Notes: generated by a model from the sequence alone, not told the origin. Counted from the stretch's first letter, positions 1 to 8,189 are shown. The stretch is DNA of 32,590 nt from Paenibacillus sp. 598K (GCF_003851045.1 NZ_BFBX01000031.1:137658-170247); one strand, 5' to 3'. Made by a program: numbers and translations.

Positions 1-40
1 CGGCAAGCAAAAGGAACGCCGCAGGGGGCGGAAAGGCGGT

Positions 41-78
41 CTAAGATGCCCCTGATCGGGTGTGCAGACACGCCCTAG
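41..78 (-). repeat. Short repeat next to the 3' end of ppk1, partial copy
   Basis: About 38 bp that match, in reverse orientation, the left part of the 67-bp element at 2270-2336. Both share the end CTAGGGCGyGT, the core AGGGGCATCT and a following AGAC. This copy ends in CTAG at 75-78, 12 bp beyond the ppk1 stop codon. The other terminal inverted repeat is not recognisable to the left, so it is either a truncated copy or a diverged one. It could also act as structured RNA at the end of the ppk1 transcript; no T-tract terminator was seen here. Confidence 0.55.
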
Positions 79-90
79 GCAGCCGGCGGA

Positions 91-2154
91 TCAGCGGCGT
101 TGCTTCCAGCTGGCGATCCGCTCCGACTCGAATTGGCTGCGCAGCGGCGGCAGTTGATTGGCCACCTGCTCATAGGCGCCGCTCGGCTGCAGCTCGCGCG
201 CCTTCACATTGTCCTCGAGATTGAACCGCAGGATGCGGATCAGATCCTGCCGCAGCTGCGGATCGAACACTGGACACATCAGCTCGATGCGGCGCGTCAG
301 ATTGCGCGTCATCCAGTCGGCGCTGGAGAGGTACACCTCTTCCTCGCCGCCATTCTTGAAGTAGGCGATACGCGAATGCTCGAGGAAGCGATCGACGATG
401 CTGATGACCCGGATCTGCTCGCTGATGCCAGTTACGCCCGGCCGCAAACAGCAGACGCCGCGGATGATCAGCTCGATGCGCACGCCAGCCTGTGAAGCCT
501 CATACAGCTTGTCGATCATATCCTGATTGGACAAGGAGTTCATCTTGGCGATAATGCCTGCCGGTCGGCCGGCCCGGGCATGCTCGATCTCGCGGTCGAT
601 CAGCTCGAAGAGCCGGTCCTTCAGATCGGTCGGCGCGACGGCGAAGGCTTTCCAGTCATGCGGCGCGGAGTAGCCCGTCACTTCGTTGAACAGCGCGGAA
701 GCGTCGACGCCGATGATCGGATGCGAGGTGAAGAGTCCGACATCGGTATATAATTTCGCTGTGCTGTCATTATAATTGCCAGTGCCTACATGCACATACC
801 GACGCAATGCCCCCTGCTCGCGACGGACGACGAGCAGGATTTTGGCATGCGTCTTCAGCCCGACCAGGCCATAGACGACATGACAGCCCGCTTTCTCCAG
901 CTGCCGCGCCCAGGCGATGTTGCGTTCTTCATCGAAGCGCGCCTTCAGCTCGACGATCACCGTCACCTGCTTGCCCGCTTCGGCAGCTGATGCGAGCGCC
1001 TGGACGAGCGCCGACTGGCCGCTCACCCGGTAGAGCGTCATCTTGATCGCCAGCACATCCTCATCCTCCGCTGCCTGGCGGACGAAGTCATTGACCGGCT
1101 CGAAGGATTCATAAGGGTGGTACATGAGCACATCGCGCTGGCGCAGCACCTCGAACATGTCCTCCGCATCCTCCAGCTCCTCCGGATAGACCGGCTCGAT
1201 CTTCGGATAACGCAGGCTGTCGCGCCCCGGCAGCGAGCCGCTGAACTTCATCAGGAAGCTGAGGTCGAGCGGGCCGTCGATCTCGACTACGTTTTCACCC
1301 GTCTCCAGCTCCTCGTGGAGCAGCTGCAGGGCGTACGGATGCATGCCCTTATCGATCTCCAGGCGGACCGGCATCCCCCAGCGACGACGTCGCAGCTCCT
1401 TTTCGATCTCCTCGAGCAGATCCTCTGCCCCTTCCTCATCAAGCGTCAGGTCCGCATTGCGCGTCAGTCGGAACGGATGCACCGCAATCGTGATATAGCC
1501 GTTGAACAACATATCCATATTTTTTTCGATCAGCTTCTCCAGCAGCACATATTCCATCTTCTTGCTGTTGCCCCGACCGGGCACCTGGACGTAGCGCGTC
1601 AGGATCGAAGGCACCTGGACGATCGCAAACAAAGGCTCCTCGTCCTCCTCCTGCTCCACATTGCGCAGCAAAACGGCCAGATACATCTCCTTCGTATGTA
1701 CGAGGGGGAATGGCCGGCTCTGATCGACAGCCATCGGTGTCAAGACCGGGAAGACGATCTCGCGGAAGTAGAGCTCCATCGCCGCCTGCTGTGTCGCGTT
1801 TAGTTCGTCCAGCTCCTTGAAGGCGATCCCTTCGCGGGCCAGTCCGCGCATCACTTCGCGATAGGTGCGATACTGATCGGTCAGCATCTGCGTCGTGCGC
1901 TTGAATAGCCTCTTCCATAATCCTGATGGCGTATAGCCTGTAAAATCGATTTTATTATAGCCAGCCTTCAATTGATCTTGAATGCCTGCAACGCGGACGC
2001 TCATGAACTCGTCCAGGTTGCTCGTCACAATGGCCAAAAACTTGGCCCGCTCCAGCAAGGGCGTAGCCGGATCCTGCGCTTCTTCAAGCACGCGCCGGTT
2101 GAATTCGATCCAGCTCAGATCGCGATTCACGTAGTGGGGTAATTGCTTCGTCAT
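91..2154 (-). CDS. ppk1: Polyphosphate kinase 1
   Basis: Cytoplasmic or membrane-associated enzyme that reversibly transfers the gamma-phosphate of ATP onto inorganic polyphosphate. The product has 687 residues, normal for PPK1. The N-terminal domain opens with NRDLSWIEFNRRVLEEA, typical of the family. The C-terminal phospholipase-D-like catalytic half carries GLKTHAKILLV, whose histidine (residue 436 from the chosen start) corresponds to the autophosphorylated histidine of the family; HVGTGNYN and SSADWMTRN follow. The frame opens at an ATG at 2163, but the GGGAGG box lies one base before it. The ATG at 2154 (MTKQLPHY) sits 10 bases from the box and is preferred. It stands alone, with a PhoP-type box upstream and repeats at both ends. 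No exopolyphosphatase gene is in the window. Confidence 0.97.
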   Translation of the reverse strand: MTKQLPHYVNRDLSWIEFNRRVLEEAQDPATPLLERAKFLAIVTSNLDEFMSVRVAGIQDQLKAGYNKIDFTGYTPSGLWKRLFKRTTQMLTDQYRTYREVMRGLAREGIAFKELDELNATQQAAMELYFREIVFPVLTPMAVDQSRPFPLVHTKEMYLAVLLRNVEQEEDEEPLFAIVQVPSILTRYVQVPGRGNSKKMEYVLLEKLIEKNMDMLFNGYITIAVHPFRLTRNADLTLDEEGAEDLLEEIEKELRRRRWGMPVRLEIDKGMHPYALQLLHEELETGENVVEIDGPLDLSFLMKFSGSLPGRDSLRYPKIEPVYPEELEDAEDMFEVLRQRDVLMYHPYESFEPVNDFVRQAAEDEDVLAIKMTLYRVSGQSALVQALASAAEAGKQVTVIVELKARFDEERNIAWARQLEKAGCHVVYGLVGLKTHAKILLVVRREQGALRRYVHVGTGNYNDSTAKLYTDVGLFTSHPIIGVDASALFNEVTGYSAPHDWKAFAVAPTDLKDRLFELIDREIEHARAGRPAGIIAKMNSLSNQDMIDKLYEASQAGVRIELIIRGVCCLRPGVTGISEQIRVISIVDRFLEHSRIAYFKNGGEEEVYLSSADWMTRNLTRRIELMCPVFDPQLRQDLIRILRFNLEDNVKARELQPSGAYEQVANQLPPLRSQFESERIASWKQRR

Positions 2155-2203
2155 ATAGGCCATGCCTCCCTGGTAGTAAGCAAACGCGGCAAATCTAACC
2201 TCT

Positions 2204-2257
2204 ATTATCCTCCGCGATTGTTCGGGTCATGTTAATGCAATGTAAAGGCAAGGTAAA
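2204..2257 (-). promoter_or_regulatory. PhoP box and -10 element for ppk1
   Basis: Read on the minus strand, four hexamers lie exactly 11 bp apart: TTTACC (2252-2257), TTTACA (2241-2246), TTAACA (2230-2235) and CGAACA (2219-2224). This matches the Bacillus PhoP box, direct TT(A/C/T)ACA-like repeats with about 5-bp spacers. A -10-like GATAAT (2204-2209) follows 9 bp downstream, and no good -35 is present, as expected of an activator-dependent Pho promoter. Induction of ppk1 by phosphate starvation through PhoPR is therefore inferred. Neither phoP nor phoR lies in the window. Confidence 0.65.
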
Positions 2258-2269
2258 CCAGACCGGCTA

Positions 2270-2336
2270 CTAGGGCGCGTTTGCAAACCCGCTCAGGGGC
2301 ATCTAAGACGGCTCCGAGTATGCATACACGCCCTAG
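2270..2336. mobile_element. 67-bp MITE-like element with terminal inverted repeats
   Basis: The two ends are imperfect inverted repeats of about 22 bp: CTAGGGCGCGTTTGCAAAC on the left and CTAGGGCGTGTATGCATAC on the reverse of the right end, each starting in CTAG. CTAG could be a 4-bp target duplication, as made by some IS5-family elements, or simply part of the repeat. The element has no coding capacity. Its right end contains the fxsA stop codon (2333-2335). A related partial copy lies at 41-78, so ppk1 is bracketed by the pair. Mobility is inference from structure only. Confidence 0.5.
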
Positions 2337-2731
2337 CGCCCGATCATAAATCCGCCCCCGCCGCCGCCCCGCATCCGGCGCTCCAGCCAGCTCAGCAAGC
2401 GTCCCCGGAAAAACGGTCGGGTGAACGGAATAACAAGCAGCAGACCGACCAGGTCGCTAAGGAAGCCGGGAATAATAAGCAGAATGCCGCCCCCGAGCAC
2501 GCACAAGCCATCGAGCAGCGACAAGCCGGGAATCTGTCCTTCCTGCATGCGGACCTGGGCCTCCTGCCATACCTTGCGCCCCTCGAACTGGATCAGCAGA
2601 ATGCCCACGATCGCGGTGGCGGCGATCAACAGGAAGGTCGTGCCGCCGCCGATCCACGAGGCTACCTTCAGCATGAGGAAGAGCTCCAGCGCCGGTATGA
2701 TCAGGAGCAGAGCGAGCAGCCATTTCTTCAT
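2333..2731 (-). CDS. fxsA: FxsA family membrane protein
   Basis: Small inner-membrane protein of the FxsA family (E. coli FxsA affects exclusion of phage T7 by F plasmid; its molecular function is unknown). The 132 residues begin with a hydrophobic segment containing the family stretch IPALELFLMLKVASWIGG, followed by a second membrane segment, a polar loop with EGRKVWQEAQVRMQEGQIP, further hydrophobic segments with LLIIPGFLSDLVGLLLVIP, and a glycine-rich tail. The start at 2731 is set by AAGGAGG eight bases upstream; the open frame runs 33 codons further without support. The upstream thioesterase stops 1 bp before this ATG and its last codons form the ribosome binding site, so the two are probably translationally coupled. 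The stop codon lies in the end of a MITE-like repeat, so the tail may have been altered by insertion. Confidence 0.9.
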   Translation of the reverse strand: MKKWLLALLLIIPALELFLMLKVASWIGGGTTFLLIAATAIVGILLIQFEGRKVWQEAQVRMQEGQIPGLSLLDGLCVLGGGILLIIPGFLSDLVGLLLVIPFTRPFFRGRLLSWLERRMRGGGGGGFMIGR

Positions 2732-2732
2732 T

Positions 2733-3209
2733 TTATTCGCCTCCTTGGCAGAGAATACGCAGCGCCTCATAGACACCCGGCAACCGCCGGTCCAGACGCG
2801 TCGGACGCCACTCGCGATTAACCCACACATGGCTCGTCGTCCCCTCGACCAGCAGCTCGCCTGGGCGAGCCGCGTCAGCGTCGACCGCGCGAGGCAGCTC
2901 CTGACCCGAATCGACGCGACGCACCTCCGAGGCGAAGGTCATCCGCAATGGCGAGTAGCTCGACACCTGGGTGCAGATCGCCAGCTCCTCATCATAACGC
3001 GCAGGCAGCAGGAAGCGGCTCTGCAGGTCGATGAGCGGCAGCAGCAGCCCCGCTTGCTCGATGTCGGCGTAGCGATAGCCCGCGTGGCGTATCCACTCGG
3101 TGCGGCCGATCTCGAACCAGTTCAAATAATTGATATGATAGACGACGGCCATCTGATCCGTCTCCTGATAACGTACGCGCAGCGGATGGATATGCCAAGG
3201 CGATGCCAT
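2733..3209 (-). CDS. Acyl-CoA thioesterase, 4-hydroxybenzoyl-CoA thioesterase family (YbgC-like)
   Basis: Single hotdog-fold protein of 158 residues, probably cytoplasmic and hydrolysing acyl-CoA thioesters; the substrate cannot be told from sequence. The diagnostic N-terminal stretch VRYQETDQMAVVYHINYL is present, with the catalytic-type aspartate near residue 18 and the HxNY pattern after it. The open frame begins at a TTG directly abutting AGGAGG. The ATG at 3209, nine bases from that box, is the better start. It is the first gene of a two-gene unit with fxsA. It carries an insertion-like stretch with AVDADAARPGE in the second half, which makes it somewhat longer than typical YbgC proteins. 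Confidence 0.85.
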   Translation of the reverse strand: MASPWHIHPLRVRYQETDQMAVVYHINYLNWFEIGRTEWIRHAGYRYADIEQAGLLLPLIDLQSRFLLPARYDEELAICTQVSSYSPLRMTFASEVRRVDSGQELPRAVDADAARPGELLVEGTTSHVWVNREWRPTRLDRRLPGVYEALRILCQGGE

Positions 3210-3328
3210 TGATGCCAACCTCCTGTAATGGTTTGGTTCTACTAGTGTGTTCCGGGAGAGTTATCCGCCCGGGAAAGGTGTTGCAACGGAAGCGGAGCAG
3301 CGACAGCCCCGTACCTTTCTCCCTGATC

Positions 3329-3510
3329 TAACGCTCACCAAAACGCTTATTTCCGTTATTTTGCGCTTTCTGGCATCCTTACGCTCGCCACGGCGCTTAT
3401 TTGTGAACAAATGGCCTTTTCGACACGGTTTTGCCAAAATAAGCTCTCTGGCGAGCGTTAGCCTTGTGAGTCCTGCCTATTCGACCCAATAAGGTCGAGG
3501 GTAAGCGTTA
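3329..3510. repeat. 182-bp palindromic array of four 24-bp units
   Basis: Four related 24-bp units follow a consensus close to TAACGCTCgCC-N5-GCTTATTT. Two run forward (3329-3352 and 3379-3402) and two are inverted (3437-3460 and 3487-3510). The starts within each pair are exactly 50 bp apart, so the whole forms a symmetric palindrome with a centre near 3419. It resembles dispersed intergenic repeats of Paenibacillaceae genomes, but genome-wide copy number cannot be seen here. Confidence 0.7.
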
Positions 3511-3544
3511 GAGTCGCGGCAGGCCGATCGTCTGTGCTTGTGAG

Positions 3545-3640
3545 GCCGCATTCAACTAGCGGCTCCCGGATATCCGCCGTTATAAGGCCTTAACAAAGGC
3601 CCTGTAATCTAGTCATTAGGGTGTTCTAGCGAATTGCGGC
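3545..3640. repeat. Nested inverted repeat
   Basis: The outer arms GCCGCATTCAACTAG (3545-3559) and CTAGCGAATTGCGGC (3626-3640) pair apart from a small bulge. Inside lies a perfect GGCCTT-AACA-AAGGCC hairpin (3586-3601). No protein or known RNA family was recognised. It lies in the same gene-free interval as the palindromic array and could be another dispersed element. Confidence 0.4.
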
Positions 3641-3667
3641 TGAAATCATGTTTTCTTTAGTTAAAGC

Positions 3668-3743
3668 TCACACTACTAGTGTGACATGTTCAGCCACACA
3701 AAAGCAAGAGCGATGGCCCCCGGCCACCGCTCTTGCTTTTGTG
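3668..3743. repeat. Two adjacent hairpins, one with a 22-bp stem
   Basis: The first hairpin pairs TCACACT with AGTGTGA around a 3-base loop (3668-3684). The second pairs 3697-3718 with 3722-3743 with a single A/C mismatch and a CCC loop; its arms contain CACAAAAGCAAGAGCG and the complement. There is no T-run directly after either arm, so an intrinsic terminator is not clear. A T-rich run of TTCTTGC repeats follows on the plus strand. It could slow or end transcription from pyk, but that is inference. Confidence 0.55.
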
Positions 3744-3748
3744 CTTAT

Positions 3749-3803
3749 TTCTTGCTCTTGTTCTACTCTGTTCTTGCTATGTTCTTGCATTATTCTTGCT
3801 CTT
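3749..3803 (+). repeat. 11-bp tandem repeat, five units
   Basis: Five 11-bp units beginning TTCTTGC (starts 3749, 3760 degenerate, 3771, 3782 and 3793) follow the long hairpin, whose right arm also contains CTCTTGC. The exact 11-bp register makes it a minisatellite-like tract. No coding role is seen. Confidence 0.55.
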
Positions 3804-3902
3804 AACTACAATCACGTTCAAAAAATTCGGTTTTCAGCACCGAGAAGCTTGGAGGCAGGAGGAAATGAGGAGCGGTACACGTTTTCGCAGAAAACGACCT
3901 CG

Positions 3903-4009
3903 GAAGCATATGCTTAGTGGAGCTACGTGAGCAAACTGAGCTGAGGCTTACGAAGCTAGTTTCCTTTGGAAACTCTCATCCGACTGCATTCAAGATTCGA
4001 CGCCGAATC
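3903..4009. repeat. Cluster of small palindromes downstream of pyk
   Basis: Three short dyads occur in about 100 bp: AAGCATATGCTT (3903-3914), AGTTTCC-TTT-GGAAACT (3958-3974) and GATTCG-ACGC-CGAATC (3994-4009). They lie just beyond the pyk stop on its 3' side, so they could fold in the pyk mRNA tail. None is followed by a T-run in the pyk direction, so they are not called a terminator. Confidence 0.35.
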
Positions 4010-4056
4010 CTCATCCCTGAGTTACTTCGTGATCAAAAGCGGATTTTTGAACTTCC

Positions 4057-5811
4057 TTACAGGACGTTGGCTTGTCCGGTGTAGATCACGCCAACCTCAC
4101 CATAAATCGTCACTTCCATGCCGTCATGCATCAGCTCGAACGCGTCGGCAACGCCCAGTACGACCGGGATGCCGATGTTGAGGCCGACGACTGCGGCGTG
4201 GCTCGTAATCCCGCCTTGCGTCGTAATAATAGCGGCCGCTTTCTCCAGCGCAGGCATGTAGTCCTTGTCGGTTTGCGTCGTTACGAGGATCGAGCCGCGT
4301 ACGGTTTTGGCATTGGCCTCTTCCGCATTGCGTGCGACGACGATCTTGCCGGTCGCGCTCTGACTGCCGATGCCTTGACCTTTGGCGATCAGATCGCCGA
4401 CATGATGCACCTTGATCAGATTCGTCGTCCCGGAGCGGCCGACTGGCACGCCTGCCGTGATGATGACGGAATCGCCCAGCTGGATCAGACCGGTCTTCAT
4501 CGCGCCTTCGACAGCGATATCGAACATCTGGTCCGTCGTCTCCGCCGGCACGCCCTTGGCCGGGATAACGCCCCATGTAAGCGCCAGGCGACGCATCACC
4601 TGATCGACCGGCGTAACTGCGATGATCGGCGCTTTAGGACGGTATTTGGAGATCATACGCGCCGTATAACCACTCTCCGTCGAGGTGACGATTGCCTTCA
4701 CATCGAGATCCAGCGAGGAGTTGGTGACCGATTGGCTGATCGCCTCGGTAACGGTCGAGCGTTGAGCGGTCGCTTGCTTGTTGAAGATTTCGCGATAGTT
4801 CAGCGCCGACTCGGTGCGGACAGCGATCCGCGCCATCGTCAGCACGGACTCGACCGGATATTTGCCTGCTGCCGTCTCGCCGGAGAGCATGATTGCGTCC
4901 GTGCCGTCGAAGATGGCGTTGGCGACGTCGCTTGCTTCCGCGCGGGTCGGCCGCGGGTTGCGCTGCATCGAATCCAGCATCTGAGTGGCCGTGATGACCG
5001 GCTTGCCCGCCAGATTCGCCTTGCGGATCATCATCTTCTGGACGAGGGGCACCTCTTCGGCAGGAATCTCTACGCCGAGGTCGCCGCGCGCCACCATCAA
5101 GCCGTCGGACACCTCGAGGATTGCATCGAGATTGTCAACGCCCTGTTGATTTTCGATCTTCGAGATAATCTGGATATGGGATGCGTCATGCTTCTCGAGC
5201 AGCTCGCGGATCTCCAGCACATCGCTCGCTCTGCGGACAAAGGAAGCGGCGATGAAATCAATGCCTTGCTCGATGCCGAAGACGATATCGCCAGCGTCCT
5301 TTTCGGTAATGCCGGGCAGCGAGATGTTGACGCCAGGAGCATTGACGCCTTTTTTGCTTTTGATCTGACCGCTATTGACGATGCGGCACTTGATCTCGGT
5401 ACCTTCGACTTCTTCTACTGTGAGGCCGATCAGGCCGTCATCGATGAGGATCGTCGAACCGATCTGCACATCCTGCGGAAGATTGGCGTAGGTGACCGGG
5501 ATCCGGTTGCGGTCGCCAAGGATCTCTTCTGTCGTCAGGACGATCGCATCGCCTTGATTCAGATCGATCGGCTCTTCTTTCAGCTTGCCCAGACGAATCT
5601 CTGGACCTTTCGTGTCGAGCAGGATCGCTACTGTAGTTCCCAGCTCTTCGCAAGCGGCGCGGATGTTTTTGATCCGGTTGCCGTGCTCCTCGAAGTCGCC
5701 ATGGGAGAAGTTGAGACGAGCGACGTTCATTCCCGCGAGGATCAGTTTTTTGGTGTTTTCCAGCGATTCGCTGGCAGGTCCGATAGTACAAACGATTTTT
5801 GTTTTGCGCAT
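4057..5811 (-). CDS. pyk: Pyruvate kinase with C-terminal PEP-utiliser domain
   Basis: Cytoplasmic glycolytic enzyme converting phosphoenolpyruvate and ADP to pyruvate and ATP. The 584 residues match the long Bacillus-type enzyme. The start [16 protein letters not shown] is the family N-terminus; motifs include [11 protein letters not shown], the active-site lysine stretch [20 protein letters not shown] and [17 protein letters not shown]. The last ~110 residues form the extra mobile domain related to PEP-utilising enzymes, with [13 protein letters not shown] holding the histidine at residue 538. The start at 5811 lies 10 bases after GGAGG; the open frame extends 29 codons upstream without a signal. 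It lies downstream of accA with a 143-bp gap in which the usual neighbour pfkA is missing. Confidence 0.97.
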   Translation of the reverse strand: MRKTKIVCTIGPASESLENTKKLILAGMNVARLNFSHGDFEEHGNRIKNIRAACEELGTTVAILLDTKGPEIRLGKLKEEPIDLNQGDAIVLTTEEILGDRNRIPVTYANLPQDVQIGSTILIDDGLIGLTVEEVEGTEIKCRIVNSGQIKSKKGVNAPGVNISLPGITEKDAGDIVFGIEQGIDFIAASFVRRASDVLEIRELLEKHDASHIQIISKIENQQGVDNLDAILEVSDGLMVARGDLGVEIPAEEVPLVQKMMIRKANLAGKPVITATQMLDSMQRNPRPTRAEASDVANAIFDGTDAIMLSGETAAGKYPVESVLTMARIAVRTESALNYREIFNKQATAQRSTVTEAISQSVTNSSLDLDVKAIVTSTESGYTARMISKYRPKAPIIAVTPVDQVMRRLALTWGVIPAKGVPAETTDQMFDIAVEGAMKTGLIQLGDSVIITAGVPVGRSGTTNLIKVHHVGDLIAKGQGIGSQSATGKIVVARNAEEANAKTVRGSILVTTQTDKDYMPALEKAAAIITTQGGITSHAAVVGLNIGIPVVLGVADAFELMHDGMEVTIYGEVGVIYTGQANVL

Positions 5812-5954
5812 GGGTTGGTTTCCTCCGTTTTTGCTCTCACGCGTAGACGGCTCGGCCAGCTCGGCCAAGCCTCGCAACGCTTGATGGGACAAGCTCATAT
5901 TCTTCCTAAAATTACACGATTCGCGACGGCTTGTACAGTATCATTCACAAAAAA

Positions 5955-6974
5955 TTAACCATTGATCGACTGGGGCGTCTCAAGCGCAGCTTCCCCGAGC
6001 GTCTCTTCCTGCGGCTCTTCCAACGTCGAGAACGCGCCGATCTTGCGAAACTTCTCATAGCGATCCAGAGCGAGCTCCTCCGGAGACATCGCCTGCAGCT
6101 CCTGGAGGTGCCGCCAGATCGCATCCTTGAGCGATTCCGCCTGCTGGGCGACATCGCGATGCGCGCCGCCCTGCGGCTCTGGTACGATCTCTTCGATTAT
6201 ACCAAACTCCAGTAGGTCCTTGGCTGTGATTTTCATCGCTTCCGCAGCTTGATCCGCCTTCGACGCATCCTTCCATAGGATCGAAGCGGCGCCGTTCGGC
6301 GAGATGACGGAATAGATCGCATTCTCCAGCATCAGTACGCGATTGCCGACGCCAAGCGCCAGCGCGCCGCCGCTGCCGCCCTCGCCAATCACCGCACAGA
6401 TGATCGGCACGCCGAAGATGGCCATCTCCCGCAAGTTGCGGGCGATCGCTTCGGACTGGCCCCGCTCCTCGGCTGTATTGCCGGGATAAGCGCCCTTCGT
6501 GTCGATCAGCGTGATGATCGGCCGGTTGAACTTGTTAGCCTGCTGCATCAGACGCAGCGCCTTGCGGAAGCCCTCGGGATGGGGACTGCCGAAGAAACGC
6601 GCGATATTGTCCTTCGTATCCTTGCCGCGCTGATGGCCGATCACCGTCACCGGAACGCCGTTCAGCTTGGCCAGTCCGCCGACGATCGCCAGATCGTCAG
6701 CGAACAGACGATCGCCATGCAGCTCGATAAAATCGGTGAACATATGCTGGATCAGATCCAGCGAGGTCGGGCGCTGCTGATGACGGGCCAGATGCATCTT
6801 CTGAGCCGGCGTCAGCTCATCGTACACCTCGTCCGCTAGCGACTTGTACCGTTGCTCCAGCCGCGCGATCTCATCGGAGAAATCAATGCCGCGCTCCTGG
6901 CCGAACCGCTTGAGCTCGTCTATTTTTTGTCTGAGCTCGTTCAGCGGCTTCTCGAATTGAAGTTCACCCGCCAT
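5955..6974 (-). CDS. accA: Acetyl-CoA carboxylase carboxyltransferase subunit alpha
   Basis: Alpha half of the carboxyltransferase that moves the carboxyl group from biotin carboxyl carrier protein to acetyl-CoA, giving malonyl-CoA for fatty acid synthesis. The 339 residues begin with an N-terminal helical region ([19 protein letters not shown]), followed by the crotonase-fold core with [31 protein letters not shown] and [19 protein letters not shown]. The ATG at 6974 is nine bases after GGGAGG. An in-frame ATG at 6983 abuts that box and is unlikely. Its first 11 bases overlap the accD stop, so the two subunits are probably translationally coupled for equal synthesis. Confidence 0.97.
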   Translation of the reverse strand: MAGELQFEKPLNELRQKIDELKRFGQERGIDFSDEIARLEQRYKSLADEVYDELTPAQKMHLARHQQRPTSLDLIQHMFTDFIELHGDRLFADDLAIVGGLAKLNGVPVTVIGHQRGKDTKDNIARFFGSPHPEGFRKALRLMQQANKFNRPIITLIDTKGAYPGNTAEERGQSEAIARNLREMAIFGVPIICAVIGEGGSGGALALGVGNRVLMLENAIYSVISPNGAASILWKDASKADQAAEAMKITAKDLLEFGIIEEIVPEPQGGAHRDVAQQAESLKDAIWRHLQELQAMSPEELALDRYEKFRKIGAFSTLEEPQEETLGEAALETPQSING

Positions 6975-7830
6975 GGACAGCATCCTCCCTTACCGTATGC
7001 ATATCAAGCAGCTTGGTCAACATCTGCTTCAGCTCCTTGCGATGGACGACCTTGTCGATCTGGCCGTGCTGCATGTTAAACTCCGCAGTCTGGAAGTTGT
7101 CCGGCAGCTTCTGGCGGATCGTCTGCTCGATGACGATCCGGCCGGCAAAGCCGACAAGCGCGGCAGGCTCGGCCAAATTGTAGTCGCCAAGCATCGCGAA
7201 GCTCGCCGAGACGCCTCCCATCGTAGGATCGGTCAGCACCGAGATGTACAGTCCGCCCGCCGACTGGAACCTTGCCAGCGCGGCGCTCGTCTTGGCCATC
7301 TGCATGAGCGAGAGGATGCTCTCCTGCATGCGTGCGCCGCCCGAGGTGGAGAAAATGAGCAAAGGCAGCTCCCGCGCCATCGCCGTCTCGATCGCCCGCG
7401 TAATCTTCTCGCCCACAACCGAGCCCATGCTGCCGGAGAAAAAATCAAAGCTCATAACCGCGATCACAACCGGAAAACCGCCGATCGCGCCTTGGCCGGT
7501 GACGACGCCGTCGAGCAGACCGGAATTTTTCTTCTGCTGCTCCAGCTTCGCTGCGTATCCGGGAAATTCAAGCGGGTCCTCGGACACCATCCGGGCGTCG
7601 AACTCCTCCAGCTTGCCTTCATCAAGGATGAGCTGGATTCGCTCCCATGCGCTCAGACGGAAGTGATGGCCGCACGAGGCACATACCTTCAGGTTTTTCT
7701 CCAGCTCCTTGCTATACTGGATCGTCCCACACTTGGGGCATTTGTTCATCAGCCCCTCGGGAATTTCGCGTTTCGTATTCTTTGAAGGGATGGTGGCGTA
7801 TTTTTTTTTATGGAATAAGTCCTTAAACAT
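6964..7830 (-). CDS. accD: Acetyl-CoA carboxylase carboxyltransferase subunit beta
   Basis: Beta half of the carboxyltransferase, 288 residues, partner of AccA. The N-terminus [15 protein letters not shown] is followed by a four-cysteine zinc ribbon (C31, C34, C50, C53) that in this family contacts nucleic acid or the active-site entrance. The crotonase core contains [33 protein letters not shown] and [17 protein letters not shown]. The start at 7830 is chosen because the open frame begins at a TTG six codons upstream that lies in the GAGAGGTG ribosome binding site. It precedes accA with an overlap. The nearest upstream gene is the 62-residue protein, 126 bp away. Confidence 0.97.
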   Translation of the reverse strand: MFKDLFHKKKYATIPSKNTKREIPEGLMNKCPKCGTIQYSKELEKNLKVCASCGHHFRLSAWERIQLILDEGKLEEFDARMVSEDPLEFPGYAAKLEQQKKNSGLLDGVVTGQGAIGGFPVVIAVMSFDFFSGSMGSVVGEKITRAIETAMARELPLLIFSTSGGARMQESILSLMQMAKTSAALARFQSAGGLYISVLTDPTMGGVSASFAMLGDYNLAEPAALVGFAGRIVIEQTIRQKLPDNFQTAEFNMQHGQIDKVVHRKELKQMLTKLLDMHTVREDAVHGG

Positions 7831-7956
7831 GAAGACGACACCTCTCAAGGCGCAAAAGTATTGTGACGAGAAAACGGCCGGCTGCTCCTGTCATGCCAGG
7901 TTCGGAGCAAGCTTCCGGGCGTGGCCGATTCTCCTCACAACCGGGGGTTCTATCAT

Positions 7957-8145
7957 CTACGAGTGGAGAATGGAATTGAGCGCTTCCTGCACTTCTTCCA
8001 GTTCGCCTGAGGGCACCAGAATCTCGAACTGCTGCTTGGACAAACTCACAGGACGCGCCTGGACCATAAATCCTTCTTCGGTCAGCCGCTTCGTGATGTT
8101 CTCCGCGATCCTTGCCGTAGGCGCGATATAGATAACCGTCCACAT
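7957..8145 (-). CDS. Small conserved-looking protein, possibly DUF2007-like
   Basis: A 62-residue protein with no signal peptide or membrane segment. The pattern of an N-terminal beta strand (MWTVIYIAP), a helix (ARIAENITKRLTEEGF), further strands and a C-terminal helix after FEILVPSGELEEVQEAL resembles the small DUF2007 'putative signal transducing' proteins and other ferredoxin-like folds. That resemblance is inference, not a database match. The start is well supported: GGGGG lies seven bases before the ATG at 8145. It lies between pgpA and accD on the same strand, with its own promoter candidate upstream, and may lead the accDA transcript. Its function is unknown; automatic names based on metabolic enzymes should be distrusted for so short a protein. 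Confidence 0.75.
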   Translation of the reverse strand: MWTVIYIAPTARIAENITKRLTEEGFMVQARPVSLSKQQFEILVPSGELEEVQEALNSILHS

Positions 8146-8189
8146 GAAGGTACCCCCTAAATCTCTGGTTCAGGCCGCATAATGCAATA

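Larger units (their letters stand above)
3210..4056. other. Gene-free interval rich in inverted repeats
   Basis: About 850 bp between the thioesterase start and the pyk stop contain no convincing gene. Short open frames at 3247-3492 and 3648-3917 have no ribosome binding site and simply translate repeats. Instead there are several independent inverted or tandem repeats, listed separately, at 3329-3510, 3545-3640, 3668-3743, 3749-3803 and 3903-4009. The thioesterase promoter must lie in the right-hand part, but no clear one was identified. No T-tract terminator for pyk was found. Confidence 0.6.

Noticed and set aside
3247..3492. 81-codon open frame on the plus strand
   Set aside because: It translates the 24-bp palindromic units and has no ribosome binding site.
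3648..3917. 89- and 65-codon open frames on the plus strand
   Set aside because: They read through the long hairpin and the 11-bp tandem tract, giving Leu/Cys-rich low complexity; no start signal.
4072..5958. 628-codon open frame on the plus strand opposite pyk
   Set aside because: It is the antisense of a highly conserved gene, has no ribosome binding site and no recognisable domain; high GC keeps such frames open. The same holds for long frames opposite ppk1, dnaE, ytoI, odhB and odhA.
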